From DATCYZ01 sp036526195 (lineage in GTDB: Bacteria; Pseudomonadota; Gammaproteobacteria; Burkholderiales; SG8-39): 47,664 bases of DNA. Positions 32,884 through 41,592 of the stretch are shown here, piece after piece. The DNA lies in the NCBI GenBank assembly GCA_036526195.1, contig DATCYZ010000002.1, positions 1-47,664 on the forward strand, written 5' to 3'. Positions within the stretch are counted from its first letter, which is position 1, and every line of letters begins with the position of its first letter. The notes beneath the pieces are model-generated. The model was given only the letters and a program-made list of their open reading frames with translations. It did not search any database and was not told the origin of the DNA. Position numbers and translations under genes: made by a program.

Positions 32884-33774
32884 CTATGTGCGATGCGCCC
32901 GGACCGCCTCGATGACCGCGGTGTAATACGCCTCGCCCAGGCCGAGCGCGGCGGTCTCGCCGAGCAGCGCATGCGTGGTGCCCGCCCCCTGCAGCGCAAG
33001 CCCCGCCTCGCGCGCGAGGCGCAGCGCGTAGTCGACATCCTTGGCCATGTAGGTCACGGGAAACGCCTGTTTCGGGTGGGTCTCGGGCAACAGCGATTTC
33101 ATGCCGTGGTTGCGCAGCGCAAAGCTGTCGGCCGAGCCCTTGGTCAGGGTGTCGAAGAGCAGCTTCGGGTCCACCGCCCCGCTCGCCTTCGCCACCGCCA
33201 GCGCCTCGGCCAGCGCCACCACTGTTTGCGCAAGCACCATGTTGTTCAGGAGCTTCACCGCCTGCCCTGCGCCCGGCGCGCCGCAATCGGTGACCTCGCT
33301 CGCCATGCAGCGCAGCAGCGGCTCGATGCGCGCGAACACGCCGGGCGCGGCGCCCACCATGATGCTGAGCGTGCCCTCGATCGCCGCCTGGCGCGTGCGC
33401 GCCACCGGCGCGTCGGCGAACTGCACGTCCTTCGCGGCGAAGGCGGCGGCGAGCTCGCGCGCCAGCGCCACCGGCGCGGTGCTGCAATCGACCACCGCCT
33501 GCCCGGCGCGCGCCTGCGCGAGCAGGCCGCCCGCGCCGAGGCACACGGCGCGCACCTCGGCCTCGCCCGGCAGCGACAGGAAGATCACCTCCGCCCCGGC
33601 CGCAAGCGCCGCGAGGTCGCGGGCCGCCTCGACGCCGTCCGGCGCGAGCCGCGCGAGAGGCTCGGCGCGGCGGTCGAGCGCGCGCACCGGGCGCGCGGAC
33701 TTTCGCGCCAGGTTGCGGCACATGGGTTCGCCCATCACGCCAAGGCCGATGAAGCCGATCGCGCCCGCCTTCAT
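32884..33774 (-). CDS. NAD(P)-dependent beta-hydroxyacid dehydrogenase (HIBADH family)
   Basis: This 296-residue protein has the N-terminal Rossmann motif GFIGLGVMGEPMCRNL (7-22), the substrate-loop segment DAPVARTRQAAIEGTL (121-136; the usual DAPVSGG glycines are changed), and the catalytic Lys174 with Asn177-Asn178 (GQAVKLLNNM). The family oxidises 3-hydroxyisobutyrate, tartronate semialdehyde or similar acids in the cytoplasm. The ATG shares a base with the crotonase stop (TGATG). The neighbouring liv genes suggest valine or related acid breakdown, but this is inference. Confidence 0.85.
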   Translation of the reverse strand: MKAGAIGFIGLGVMGEPMCRNLARKSARPVRALDRRAEPLARLAPDGVEAARDLAALAAGAEVIFLSLPGEAEVRAVCLGAGGLLAQARAGQAVVDCSTAPVALARELAAAFAAKDVQFADAPVARTRQAAIEGTLSIMVGAAPGVFARIEPLLRCMASEVTDCGAPGAGQAVKLLNNMVLAQTVVALAEALAVAKASGAVDPKLLFDTLTKGSADSFALRNHGMKSLLPETHPKQAFPVTYMAKDVDYALRLAREAGLALQGAGTTHALLGETAALGLGEAYYTAVIEAVRAHRT

Positions 33775-34553
33775 CAGAACACCGCCTTGCGCTTTTCGTT
33801 CATCGCCGCGACCGCCTCGCCGAAGTCCCGGCCGGTGAACAGCATCGACTGGGTCTGCAGGTTGAACTCCCATTCGCCCTCGAGCGAGCCTTCCAGCCCG
33901 CGGCGCAAGCCCTGCCGCGCGGCGGCCAGCGCACGCGGCGAGCGCGCCGCCAGTTCGCGCGCGATCTCGAGCGCCGCCCCGGCGAGCGCCGCCGGTTCGA
34001 CGCAGGCCGTCGCGAGGCCGATGCGCAGCGCCTCCTCGCCGTAGACGCGCTGCGCGCGAAGCACCATGTTGGTCGCGCGCTCCAGGCCGATCAGGCGCGG
34101 CAGCAGGAACATGCCGCCGAGCGGCGGAATGAGGCCGAGTTCGATCCAGTTCTCGCAGAAGAACGCCTCGCGGGACACCACGCGGAAATCGCAGGCCACC
34201 GCGAGCTCGCAGCCCGCGCCGATCGCCGCGCCGTTCACCGCCGCGATGGTCGGCTTCGTCGAGAGCTTCACCGCGCGCGCCGCGCCGAGGAAGTGCCTGT
34301 AGACGATTTCGCGCGTCTTCTCCGGCGGCAGGCGCACCAGTTCGTTGAGGAAGCCGCGGTCGCCGCCCGACGAAAAGGCGCGGCCGGCGCCGGTGAGCAC
34401 GATGACACGCACCGAGGCATCGTCCTCGAGCGCGCGAAACGCGGTGATGAAACGCGCGAGATAGGCGGGATCGAGCGCGTTCAGTGTCTTCGGCCGGTTG
34501 AAGGTGATCGTCGCCACGCCCGCTTCAACGCCGGTCAGCAGATCGTCATTCAT
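33774..34553 (-). CDS. Enoyl-CoA hydratase/isomerase family protein
   Basis: This 259-residue crotonase-fold protein has the oxyanion-hole segments around FSSGGDRG and NGAAIGAGCELAVACDFR, and the Glu in WIELGLIPPLGG at a catalytic position. It acts on CoA thioesters, most likely hydrating or isomerising an enoyl-CoA. It is followed on the same strand, with a one-base overlap, by the HIBADH-type dehydrogenase, so the two may act in sequence. The exact substrate cannot be read from the sequence. Confidence 0.87.
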   Translation of the reverse strand: MNDDLLTGVEAGVATITFNRPKTLNALDPAYLARFITAFRALEDDASVRVIVLTGAGRAFSSGGDRGFLNELVRLPPEKTREIVYRHFLGAARAVKLSTKPTIAAVNGAAIGAGCELAVACDFRVVSREAFFCENWIELGLIPPLGGMFLLPRLIGLERATNMVLRAQRVYGEEALRIGLATACVEPAALAGAALEIARELAARSPRALAAARQGLRRGLEGSLEGEWEFNLQTQSMLFTGRDFGEAVAAMNEKRKAVF

Positions 34554-34681
34554 TGCGATGGAATCCTCGGCGGTGTTCGGGGGCCCAATATACTTCAGCG
34601 CGGCGCCCCGGCACGGGGCCGGAACGGGTCCGGTTGACGTCCCTCAAGTCGCCCCTCGCAACGCGGTGTCAGACTCGACGC

Positions 34682-35380
34682 ATGAATGACTCGCCAAGCT
34701 TCGCCGACACCGGCGATCGCGTCCTCGTCTGGGATCTGCCAACGCGCGTTTTTCACTGGCTTCTCGCGGCCGCCTTCCTGATGGCCTGGATCACCGGCGA
34801 AACGCATGGCTGGATGGTGGCGCACGTGGTGCTCGGCTATACGATGCTCGGACTGATCGCGTTTCGCCTGCTCTGGGGCCTCATCGGCACGCGATACGCG
34901 CGCTTTCGCAGTTTTGCATTCGGACCGCGCGCCGTGGCGGCCTATCTGGGCAGCCTGCTGACGGCACGTCCAAGGCACTACCTTGGGCACAACCCGGCAG
35001 GCAGTTGGGCCATCTACGGACTGCTCGTGGCCTCGTTGCTCGCCGGCGCGAGCGGCTGGCTCGCGCTGCAGCGGCCGGACGGCGGCTGGCTGGAGGAGGT
35101 TCACGAGGCATTTGCGAGCGTCCTGCTGGCGCTCGTTCTCGTGCATGTCGCCGGAGTCGTGCTGGCGAGCCTCAGGCACCATGAAAACCTCGTCCGCGCC
35201 ATGGTCGATGGGCGAAAACGCGGCACGCCGTCAAAGGCCGCACAGGGCGCCCTCGCGCCAGTGGCGATCGTGCTGGTGATTGCGGTGATCGCCTTCTGGG
35301 TCACGGCGATGCGCGGCGATCTCCCCGCGCTGACGCAGGCGGCAGCGACCCGCGCGCAGCAGTCCGTGGACGACGACTGA
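34682..35380 (+). CDS. Cytochrome b561-type di-heme membrane protein
   Basis: This 232-residue protein has four core helices plus a fifth near the C-terminus (about 190-210). His25 (VFHWLL), His48 (MVAHVV), His141 (EVHEAF) and His155 (LVHVAG) are in the positions that hold two b hemes, and YLGHNPAGSW is typical of this bacterial b561/hydrogenase-cytochrome group. It probably takes electrons from quinol. Unlike many relatives, no cytochrome c gene is adjacent. ATG at 34682; divergent from the crotonase gene. Confidence 0.87.
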   Translation: MNDSPSFADTGDRVLVWDLPTRVFHWLLAAAFLMAWITGETHGWMVAHVVLGYTMLGLIAFRLLWGLIGTRYARFRSFAFGPRAVAAYLGSLLTARPRHYLGHNPAGSWAIYGLLVASLLAGASGWLALQRPDGGWLEEVHEAFASVLLALVLVHVAGVVLASLRHHENLVRAMVDGRKRGTPSKAAQGALAPVAIVLVIAVIAFWVTAMRGDLPALTQAAATRAQQSVDDD

Positions 35381-35464
35381 GCCCCCGGCGGCCCCGATTT
35401 CCGCCCGATTCGCGCAGGGCCCCCACATGCCGATATCATCGGGGTAATTCCCGGGACCACCGCC

Positions 35465-36328
35465 ATGACCGATTCCTCCGCCGCGCCTGCCAAGGACAGC
35501 CCCGATGCACGGCTGACAGCGGCGCTGCGCGCCGCGCTCGCGCACAACGAGCTTTCGCTCGTGTTGCAGCCGATCTACGAGATTGCGACGCGGCGCATCG
35601 TCTGCGCCGAGGCGCTGATTCGCTGGAACCTGCGCGGCTACGCCGAAATCCCGCCCGAGCGTTTCATCACGCTTGCGGACGAGACCGACCTGATCCACGA
35701 CATCGGCGAATGGGGCCTCGCCTCGGCCTGCGCGCACGCGCGCCAGTGGATCGCGCGCGGCCACCGCGAGGTGGACGTCTCGGTGAACTTCACCGCCACG
35801 CAGTTCTGCGACCCCGGGTTCACCCGGCGCACCCGCGCGGTGCTGGCCGCAAGCGGCCTCGCCGCCGAGCGGCTCGAAATCGAGATTGCCGCCGCCGGCG
35901 CGTTGCGCGATCCCGCGACCACCGCGAACGCGCTGGCAGAACTGCGCAAGGCCGGCGCCCGGGTGGCGCTCGACGATGTCGGCCTGGGCGGCGAGCACGA
36001 CGCGGCGATCAAGCGCCTGCCGCTGCAGTTCCTCAAGGTCGACATCTCCGTGGTGCACGGCCTGCCCTGGGACCCCGCGGTCGCCTCCCGCGTGCGCGCG
36101 CTGGTCGAACTGTGCAAGGCGCAGGACTGGTCGCTGGTGGCCGAGGGCGTCGAAACCGAAGCGCAACTCGAATTCCTGCGTGACGCCGGCTGCGCCCGCG
36201 CGCAGGGCAATTTCCTCAGCCCGCCGGTTGCGCCGGAGGCCTTCCCGGCCCTGCTCGGGCAGCACAACGCGGCGGCTGCGCCGGCGGCTGCCCCACCACG
36301 CCGCGGGGGCGAAACCGCCGCGACCTGA
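35465..36328 (+). CDS. EAL domain protein with a partly degenerate active site
   Basis: This 287-residue single-domain EAL protein keeps Glu49 (EAL), Asn108 (VNF), Glu140, the Asp170-Asp171 pair, Lys191, Glu227 (AEGVE) and Gln248. The second Glu of the usual E-x-x-E motif is Ala143 (EIAA), and the loop after the Asp pair is VGLGGEHD rather than FGTGYSS, a loop needed for metal binding and dimer activation. Its phosphodiesterase activity on c-di-GMP may thus be weak or lost, leaving a binding role. It has an Ala/Pro-rich tail. No GGDEF domain or sensor lies in the same protein. Confidence 0.88.
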   Translation: MTDSSAAPAKDSPDARLTAALRAALAHNELSLVLQPIYEIATRRIVCAEALIRWNLRGYAEIPPERFITLADETDLIHDIGEWGLASACAHARQWIARGHREVDVSVNFTATQFCDPGFTRRTRAVLAASGLAAERLEIEIAAAGALRDPATTANALAELRKAGARVALDDVGLGGEHDAAIKRLPLQFLKVDISVVHGLPWDPAVASRVRALVELCKAQDWSLVAEGVETEAQLEFLRDAGCARAQGNFLSPPVAPEAFPALLGQHNAAAAPAAAPPRRGGETAAT

Positions 36329-36347
36329 GCGCCTCTCCGGGGGCCGT

Positions 36348-37208
36348 TCAGACGCCCAGAAGGAATTTCCGGATCGGCGCGATCTGGTCGGCGTGCATCA
36401 GCGTCGGCGCGTGCCCGACCCCGGGGATCTCCACCACCTCCGCCTTCGGTCCGCGCGCCGCCATCTGCTCGCAGGTTTCGCGCTTCAGCAGGTCCGACTG
36501 TTCGCCGCGCAGCACCAGCGTCGGGCACTGCACCCGATCCCAGAGCGGCCAGAGATCGAGGTCGCGCGTCGGCAGGTTCGCCTTGAACGGCTCGGCGATC
36601 TTCGGGTCGTAATGCATGCGAAAGCCGCCGGCGGGATTCGGCCGCACCACCACCTCGGCCAGGAAGCGCCATTCGGCATCCGTATGCGGGCCGAACGGCG
36701 CGGAGACGAAGCGGATGTATTGCTCCGCCGCCGCGAGGTCCGGGAACACCGGCGCCGCGCCGAGGTAGGTGCCGATGCGCTCGAGCGACACGCGCTCGAT
36801 CACCGGCCCGGCATCGTTCAGCACCAGGCGCTCGATCGGCGTGCTGGTCTGCGCCGCGAGCGACATGCCGATCAGCGCGCCCATCGAGGTGCCGACCCAG
36901 TGCACCCGCGCCACGTCGAGCCGCGCGATCAGCGTCACCATGTCGGCGACGTACTGCGGAAATGCGTACAGCATCGGGTCGGCGAGCCAGTCGGAATCGC
37001 CGCGCCCCGCCACGTCGGGGCAGACCACGCGGTAGTGGCCGGAGAGTTCGGCCGCCAGCGTGTCGAAGTCGCGCGCGCAGCGCGTCAGGCCGTGCACGCA
37101 GACCAGCACGTCCGGATTGCGCGGATCGCCCCATTCCAGGTACGCCATGCGGTGCAGGCCCGCCGGGGACAGGCATTGCACGGACCGCTTGCGTGATTCT
37201 GTCGTCAT
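36348..37208 (-). CDS. Alpha/beta hydrolase
   Basis: This 286-residue protein has the alpha/beta-hydrolase fold with the oxyanion segment HGLTRCARDF (39-48), nucleophile elbow GTSMGAL (Ser108), acid in GEQSDLL and His in GVGHAPTL near the end. The conserved pattern resembles C-C bond or ester hydrolases; substrate not known. It overlaps the upstream 258-residue unknown gene by four bases (ATGA), so the two are translated together. It is a possible 3-oxoadipate enol-lactonase relative, but its distance from pcaHGB does not support that. Confidence 0.86.
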   Translation of the reverse strand: MTTESRKRSVQCLSPAGLHRMAYLEWGDPRNPDVLVCVHGLTRCARDFDTLAAELSGHYRVVCPDVAGRGDSDWLADPMLYAFPQYVADMVTLIARLDVARVHWVGTSMGALIGMSLAAQTSTPIERLVLNDAGPVIERVSLERIGTYLGAAPVFPDLAAAEQYIRFVSAPFGPHTDAEWRFLAEVVVRPNPAGGFRMHYDPKIAEPFKANLPTRDLDLWPLWDRVQCPTLVLRGEQSDLLKRETCEQMAARGPKAEVVEIPGVGHAPTLMHADQIAPIRKFLLGV

Positions 37209-37981
37209 GACCGCTCCTGCCACGCCGCGTGCACCCGGTCGCGCAGCGCGCGCGCCTCCGGCGACAGCGTGTCGTGGCGGGCGCCGGCGGCCATCAGTTC
37301 GCGGCGTCTGCCGGCGAGCAGGTTGGCGCCGTGCACCGGCCAGCCGTGCGCATCGTATCGCGATCGCTCGAGCGCCGTCTCGGCGGGCGGCGCCGCGTCG
37401 TACCAGAGCCACGCGCCGGCGAAGTCGAAGGCGAGCGCCTCGAGCGCCGCCAGTTCATCCGGGTCGATCGGCGCATCGTGCGCGCCGCCGTCCCGGCGGG
37501 TCCAGCGATCACCCGCCGCGTCGGCGAACCACAACGCCTGCGCCTCGCCGCGCAGGTAGGCGTGGCGATCCGCGTCGGCGCAGTAGCCGATCCATGCGCC
37601 CCCGCGCAGCGCGCAGGCAAGCGCGAAGGCCAGCGACCCGTCCTGCGAAAGCTCGACGCACAGGTTCGCGGCGGCCGCGCCGAGCGGCACGCTCTCCTGC
37701 CCGGTCAGCTTGCCGGCGACGATGGTGGCGCGGCGGCGCAGCCCCTGCGCGGCGTCGTCCCACTCCGCCTCGACGGCCAGTTCCTGGAAGTCGACGGTTG
37801 CGGCCGCGAACGCGGGAAACGGCAACCGGACCGCCGCCTCGAAGCGGTACTCGAGCCCGCCCTCATCGTGGTGCTCGGTGTAGGGCTCGACATCCATCTC
37901 GCGGACCAGCATCCAGCGGATGCGCTCGCGGAACTCCGCGAAGCGCCCCGCCGTGCCGGTGACGCGAATCACTGCGCCCAA
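37205..37981 (-). CDS. Unrecognised protein, 258 residues
   Basis: I do not recognise this protein. It has no signal peptide or membrane segment. The first 100 residues show alternating strands with acidic turns (TEHHDEGGLEYRFEAAV), the middle is rich in Trp and aromatic residues (GGAWIGYCADADRHAYL, FAGAWLWYDAAPP), and the end is helical and charged. The start is TTG at 37981, three bases after the dodecin stop, supported by GAGGG seven bases before. It overlaps the hydrolase ATG by four bases. The dodecin-unknown-hydrolase order suggests an operon. Confidence 0.75.
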   Translation of the reverse strand: MGAVIRVTGTAGRFAEFRERIRWMLVREMDVEPYTEHHDEGGLEYRFEAAVRLPFPAFAAATVDFQELAVEAEWDDAAQGLRRRATIVAGKLTGQESVPLGAAAANLCVELSQDGSLAFALACALRGGAWIGYCADADRHAYLRGEAQALWFADAAGDRWTRRDGGAHDAPIDPDELAALEALAFDFAGAWLWYDAAPPAETALERSRYDAHGWPVHGANLLAGRRRELMAAGARHDTLSPEARALRDRVHAAWQERS

Positions 37982-37984
37982 GTG

Positions 37985-38206
37985 CTAGCCCTCGTACTTG
38001 AACGACAGCGCAAGACGCGTGCGGAACGCCACGATCTTGCCGTCCTCGACCTTCACGTCGAGCTTGGTGACTTCCGCGATGCGCAGATCGCGCAGCGACT
38101 TGGACGCGGTCTTCACCGCGTTCTTCGCCGCCTCTTCCCAGGATGTCGGGCTCTGCCCGATGACATCCACGACCCGATAGACCGCCGATTCGTTCTTGCC
38201 TGGCAT
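37985..38206 (-). CDS. Dodecin (flavin-storage protein)
   Basis: This 73-residue protein has the dodecin pattern (VYRVVDVIGQSPTSWEEAAKNAV, then IAEVTKLDVKVEDGKIV). Dodecins form hollow 12-mers that bind pairs of riboflavin or FMN and buffer free flavin. ATG at 38206 has GGAGG upstream (38213-38217), a strong ribosome-binding site. It is the first of three tightly packed genes with the unknown protein and the alpha/beta hydrolase. Confidence 0.93.
   Translation of the reverse strand: MPGKNESAVYRVVDVIGQSPTSWEEAAKNAVKTASKSLRDLRIAEVTKLDVKVEDGKIVAFRTRLALSFKYEG
37989..37993 (-). promoter_or_regulatory. Ribosome-binding site supporting the TTG start at 37981
   Basis: GAGGG on the minus strand, within the last codons of dodecin, lies seven bases before TTG at 37981. 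It favours this start over the GTG three codons later. Confidence 0.5.
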
Positions 38207-38330
38207 GGGATTCCTCCGATTCGGGCGCAGGAACGGAATGCGCGAAGCGCGCCCGCAACGACCGCGCACGGGGCATTATGCCCCCGGCGGCGGATTCGGG
38301 CCGCCCCGCACCTTGCACCGGAGACCTGCC

Positions 38331-39194
38331 ATGACCTACCAGCACATCCTCTACGACCTCACCGAGGGCATCCTCACGGTGACGCTGAACCGGCCGGAGA
38401 AGCTCAACGCCTTCACCGCCACGATGCGCGACGAACTGATCGATGCCTTCGACCGGGCGGACGCCGACGACGCGGTGCGCGCGATGGTGATCACCGGCGC
38501 GGGGCGCGGCTTCTGCGCCGGGGCCGACCTTTCGGGCCGCGGCGAAAGCTTCAGCGCGGCGCGGCGCAGCGGCACCGACCCCGGGCTGGACGGGCATCGC
38601 GACGGCGGCGGGCAGGTCACCCTGCGTATGTACGAGTGCCTCAAGCCGATCCTCGTCGCCTGCAACGGGCCGGCGGTCGGAATCGGCGCGACGCTGCAAC
38701 TCGCGGCCGACATCCGCCTCGCGTCCAGCAACGCGCGCTACGGCTTCGTCTTCACGCGGCGCGGCATTGTCATGGAAGCCTGCTCGAGCTGGTTCCTGCC
38801 GCGCCTGGTCGGCATGCAGCAGGCCATGGAATGGGTCTCCACCGGCCGCGTGTTCTCCGCCGAGGAGGCGCTCGCCGGGCGCCTGGTGCGCTCGGTGCAT
38901 GCGCCCGAGGCACTGCTGCCCGCCGCGTACGCGCTCGCGCGCGAGATCAGGGCGAATACCGCGCCGGTCTCGGTCGCCCTCAACAGGCAGATGATGTGGA
39001 AGATGCTCGGCGCCGACCACCCGATGGAGGCGCACCGCATCGATTCGAAGGGCATCTACGCGCTCGGCGCCACCGCAGACGTGAAGGAAGGCGTCGAGTC
39101 CTTCCTCGACAAGCGCGCGCCGGCGTTCCCGATGAAGGTCAGTCGCGACCTGCCGTCGTACTTTCCGTGGTGGCGCGAACGGACGTTCGACTGA
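38331..39194 (+). CDS. Enoyl-CoA hydratase/isomerase family protein
   Basis: This 287-residue crotonase has FTLNRPEKLNAF-like N-terminal residues (VTLNRPEKLNAF), the first oxyanion site GFCAGADLSGRG and the second in NGPAVGIGATLQLAADIR. RRGIVMEACSSWFLPRLVG carries a Glu at the catalytic region. The family handles fatty or aromatic acyl-CoA. ATG at 38331 has GGAG eight bases upstream. It is a different subfamily from the crotonase at 33774. It overlaps comEC tail to tail by 56 bp. Confidence 0.88.
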   Translation: MTYQHILYDLTEGILTVTLNRPEKLNAFTATMRDELIDAFDRADADDAVRAMVITGAGRGFCAGADLSGRGESFSAARRSGTDPGLDGHRDGGGQVTLRMYECLKPILVACNGPAVGIGATLQLAADIRLASSNARYGFVFTRRGIVMEACSSWFLPRLVGMQQAMEWVSTGRVFSAEEALAGRLVRSVHAPEALLPAAYALAREIRANTAPVSVALNRQMMWKMLGADHPMEAHRIDSKGIYALGATADVKEGVESFLDKRAPAFPMKVSRDLPSYFPWWRERTFD

Positions 39195-41532
39195 GGTCCG
39201 CCCGCGGCGCAGCCCGCCAGTAGCGCGGGCGCCGCGCCCGTTCGGCCTCGATCGCCGGGGCCGTGCCGCCGAACCGCAGGTGCACCGCGCCGTGGCGGTC
39301 GGTGCGCAGGACCCGGGCCCCGGCGTCCATCCAGCGCGCGACCACCTCCGGGGCCGGGTGCCCGAAGCGATTGCCATGACCGACCGGCACCACCGCCCAG
39401 TCGGGTCGCACGGCCTCGACGAAAGCCGCGGTCGACGAAGTGCGGCTGCCATGGTGCGGCACCAGCACGATGTCGGCGGGCAGCCGCGACGCGGCCTGCG
39501 CGAGCAGTTCCGCTTCCGCGCCGTGTTCGATGTCGGCGGTCAGCAACAGGCGCGTGGCGCCCGCCTCGATGCGCAGCACGCAGCTTCTATCGTTCGATCG
39601 CGTCGCGCGCATCGCCGGCCGCGACGCGCGCGGCGCGGGGTGCAGGACCTCGAAGCGCACGCCGTCCCAGGTCCACGCCATGCCGCGCAGGCAGGGCGCA
39701 CGCGAAGCCGCCAGCCCGAGCGCCGGGTGGCTATCTTCGAGGGACGACAGCAATCGATCCACCTCGAGCGCCTGCAGGACGCTCTGCGCGCCGCCCACGT
39801 GGTCGCTGTCCTGGTGCGTGAGCACCATGGCATCGAGCCGCGAGACCCCTTGCGCGGCAAGCACCGGCAGCACCACCCGCTCGCCGCTGTCGGTACCGCT
39901 GCCGCCGCCCCAGGCCGGCCCGGCGTCATAGAGGAGCGCATGGCCGGCGGTGCGCACCAGCACAGCCAGGCCCTGGCCGACGTCCAGCACCGTGACCCAC
40001 GCCTGCCCGGCCACCGGCACGGGCGGCGGCAGCAGGAACGCGGGCGCCAGCAACGCGAGCCCGCTCACGCGCCAGGGCACGCCGCGCGGGGCGAGCATCC
40101 AGAGCACGCCCGCGATCGCCAGGGCCACCGCCCAGCCCGGCGGCGCCGCGCCCTGCCAGAGCGCGAGCGGCATCGAGGCGCAGGCTTCGAGGAACACCAG
40201 CAGCCATTCGGTGAGCCAGGCGGCAGCGTGCAGCAGCGGGTCGATCGGCACGATGGCCGCGAGCAGCGCAAGCGGCGTGATCACCAGCGAGACGAGCGGG
40301 ATGGCGAGCGCGTTGGCAAGCGGCCCGACCAGCGACACCTGGTTGAACAGCAGCAGCACCGCCGGCGCGAGGCCGAGCGTGATCGCCCATTGCACGCGCA
40401 CCCATTGGAGCGGCCTCGCCTCCGGCAGGTTCCAGCCGACCGCGGTCCAGAAAATCAGCGCCACCGCGCCGAAGGACAGCCAGAAGCCCGGCGCCAGCGG
40501 CGCCCAGGGATCGAGTGCAACCACCGCAAGCAGGGCGAGCGCCAGCACGCGCGCGGGCGAGGCCACGCGCCCGCTCCACAGCGCCAGGGCCACCACGCTC
40601 ACCATGAAGAAGGTGCGCTGCGCGGGGATGCCGAACCCGGCGAGCAGGGTATAGCCGAGCGCGGCGACGAGCGCGGCGGCAGCCCCCGCCTTGCGCGCGG
40701 GCAGGGCAAGCGCGAGCGCTGGTGCGCGGCGCCAGCCGAAGCCCACGAGCAAGGCGACCAAGCCCGACACCAGCGTGACGTGCAACCCCGAAATGCTCAT
40801 CAGGTGGGTCACGCCGGTGCGCTGGAACAGCCGCCATTCCTCCGCGGCAATCGCGTTCTGGTCGCCGACCGCGAGCGCCGCCAGCACGCCTGCCGCCGGG
40901 CGCGCGCCGAGCACCGCGCGAAAGCGCTCCGAGACCGCGCTGCGCAATCGGGCCACACCATCCATGAAACTGCCGCGCAGGCCCAGGCGCAGGTGCGTCG
41001 CGCGCGGCCGCACGCTGCCGGTGGCGCCGATGCCGCGCTCGAGCAGCCAGGCCTCGTAGTCGAAGCCCCCGGGATTCGCCTGGCCGTGCGGGGCGCGCAG
41101 CCGCACGGTGAACTGCCAGCGCTCGCCGGGAAGGACTTCGGGCGGTGGTTCGCCATACCAGGCGAGGCGCACTCGCGCCGGCAGGCCGGCGGGCGATTCG
41201 ATGTCGAATTCGAAGCGCACCCCGCGCTCCAGCGACACCGGCAAGCCGGTCACTACGCCCCGCACCACGATGTCGCGCGCCTCGAGCGCGGGATCGAGAC
41301 GGTCCGCGAGCCGATGGTGCGCCAGCGTGGCGGCCCAGAGGAAGCCGGCGGCAAGGGCCGCAAGGACGAGCGCCACCGCCCCGGTCTTCGGCCGGGTACG
41401 CGACCGCTTCACCGCCGCGACGGCGAGCGCGCCCAGGAGCAGCAGCAGCCAGCCGGCGACGGCCGGCGGCAGGCCCGCCTGCTGCTGCAGCCCCCACGCG
41501 CCCGCCGCGAACGCCAGCGCGGCGCCGGTCAT
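39139..41532 (-). CDS. comEC: DNA internalisation protein ComEC/Rec2
   Basis: This protein of about 797 residues has an N-terminal DUF4131/OB-like region with flanking helices (about 20-210), the polytopic Competence domain (about 215-480, GVTHLMSISGLHVTLVSGL) and a C-terminal metallo-beta-lactamase-like domain (about 535-770, with VLDVGQG, LTHQDSDHVGG and VPHHGSRTSST). It forms the inner-membrane channel for single-stranded DNA in natural transformation. The start at 41532 (MTGAALAFAAGAW) matches homologues; ATG at 41604 would overlap the divergent DUF2062 start. Its last 18 codons overlap the crotonase gene, giving a lineage-specific tail. Confidence 0.93.
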   Translation of the reverse strand: MTGAALAFAAGAWGLQQQAGLPPAVAGWLLLLLGALAVAAVKRSRTRPKTGAVALVLAALAAGFLWAATLAHHRLADRLDPALEARDIVVRGVVTGLPVSLERGVRFEFDIESPAGLPARVRLAWYGEPPPEVLPGERWQFTVRLRAPHGQANPGGFDYEAWLLERGIGATGSVRPRATHLRLGLRGSFMDGVARLRSAVSERFRAVLGARPAAGVLAALAVGDQNAIAAEEWRLFQRTGVTHLMSISGLHVTLVSGLVALLVGFGWRRAPALALALPARKAGAAAALVAALGYTLLAGFGIPAQRTFFMVSVVALALWSGRVASPARVLALALLAVVALDPWAPLAPGFWLSFGAVALIFWTAVGWNLPEARPLQWVRVQWAITLGLAPAVLLLFNQVSLVGPLANALAIPLVSLVITPLALLAAIVPIDPLLHAAAWLTEWLLVFLEACASMPLALWQGAAPPGWAVALAIAGVLWMLAPRGVPWRVSGLALLAPAFLLPPPVPVAGQAWVTVLDVGQGLAVLVRTAGHALLYDAGPAWGGGSGTDSGERVVLPVLAAQGVSRLDAMVLTHQDSDHVGGAQSVLQALEVDRLLSSLEDSHPALGLAASRAPCLRGMAWTWDGVRFEVLHPAPRASRPAMRATRSNDRSCVLRIEAGATRLLLTADIEHGAEAELLAQAASRLPADIVLVPHHGSRTSSTAAFVEAVRPDWAVVPVGHGNRFGHPAPEVVARWMDAGARVLRTDRHGAVHLRFGGTAPAIEAERARRPRYWRAAPRADLSRTSVRATTESTTAGRD

Positions 41533-41592
41533 CCGGTAGGCACAGGCGCCGGGCGGCTCATCTACAATCCAACGCGCCGGACAGGCCTGCGG

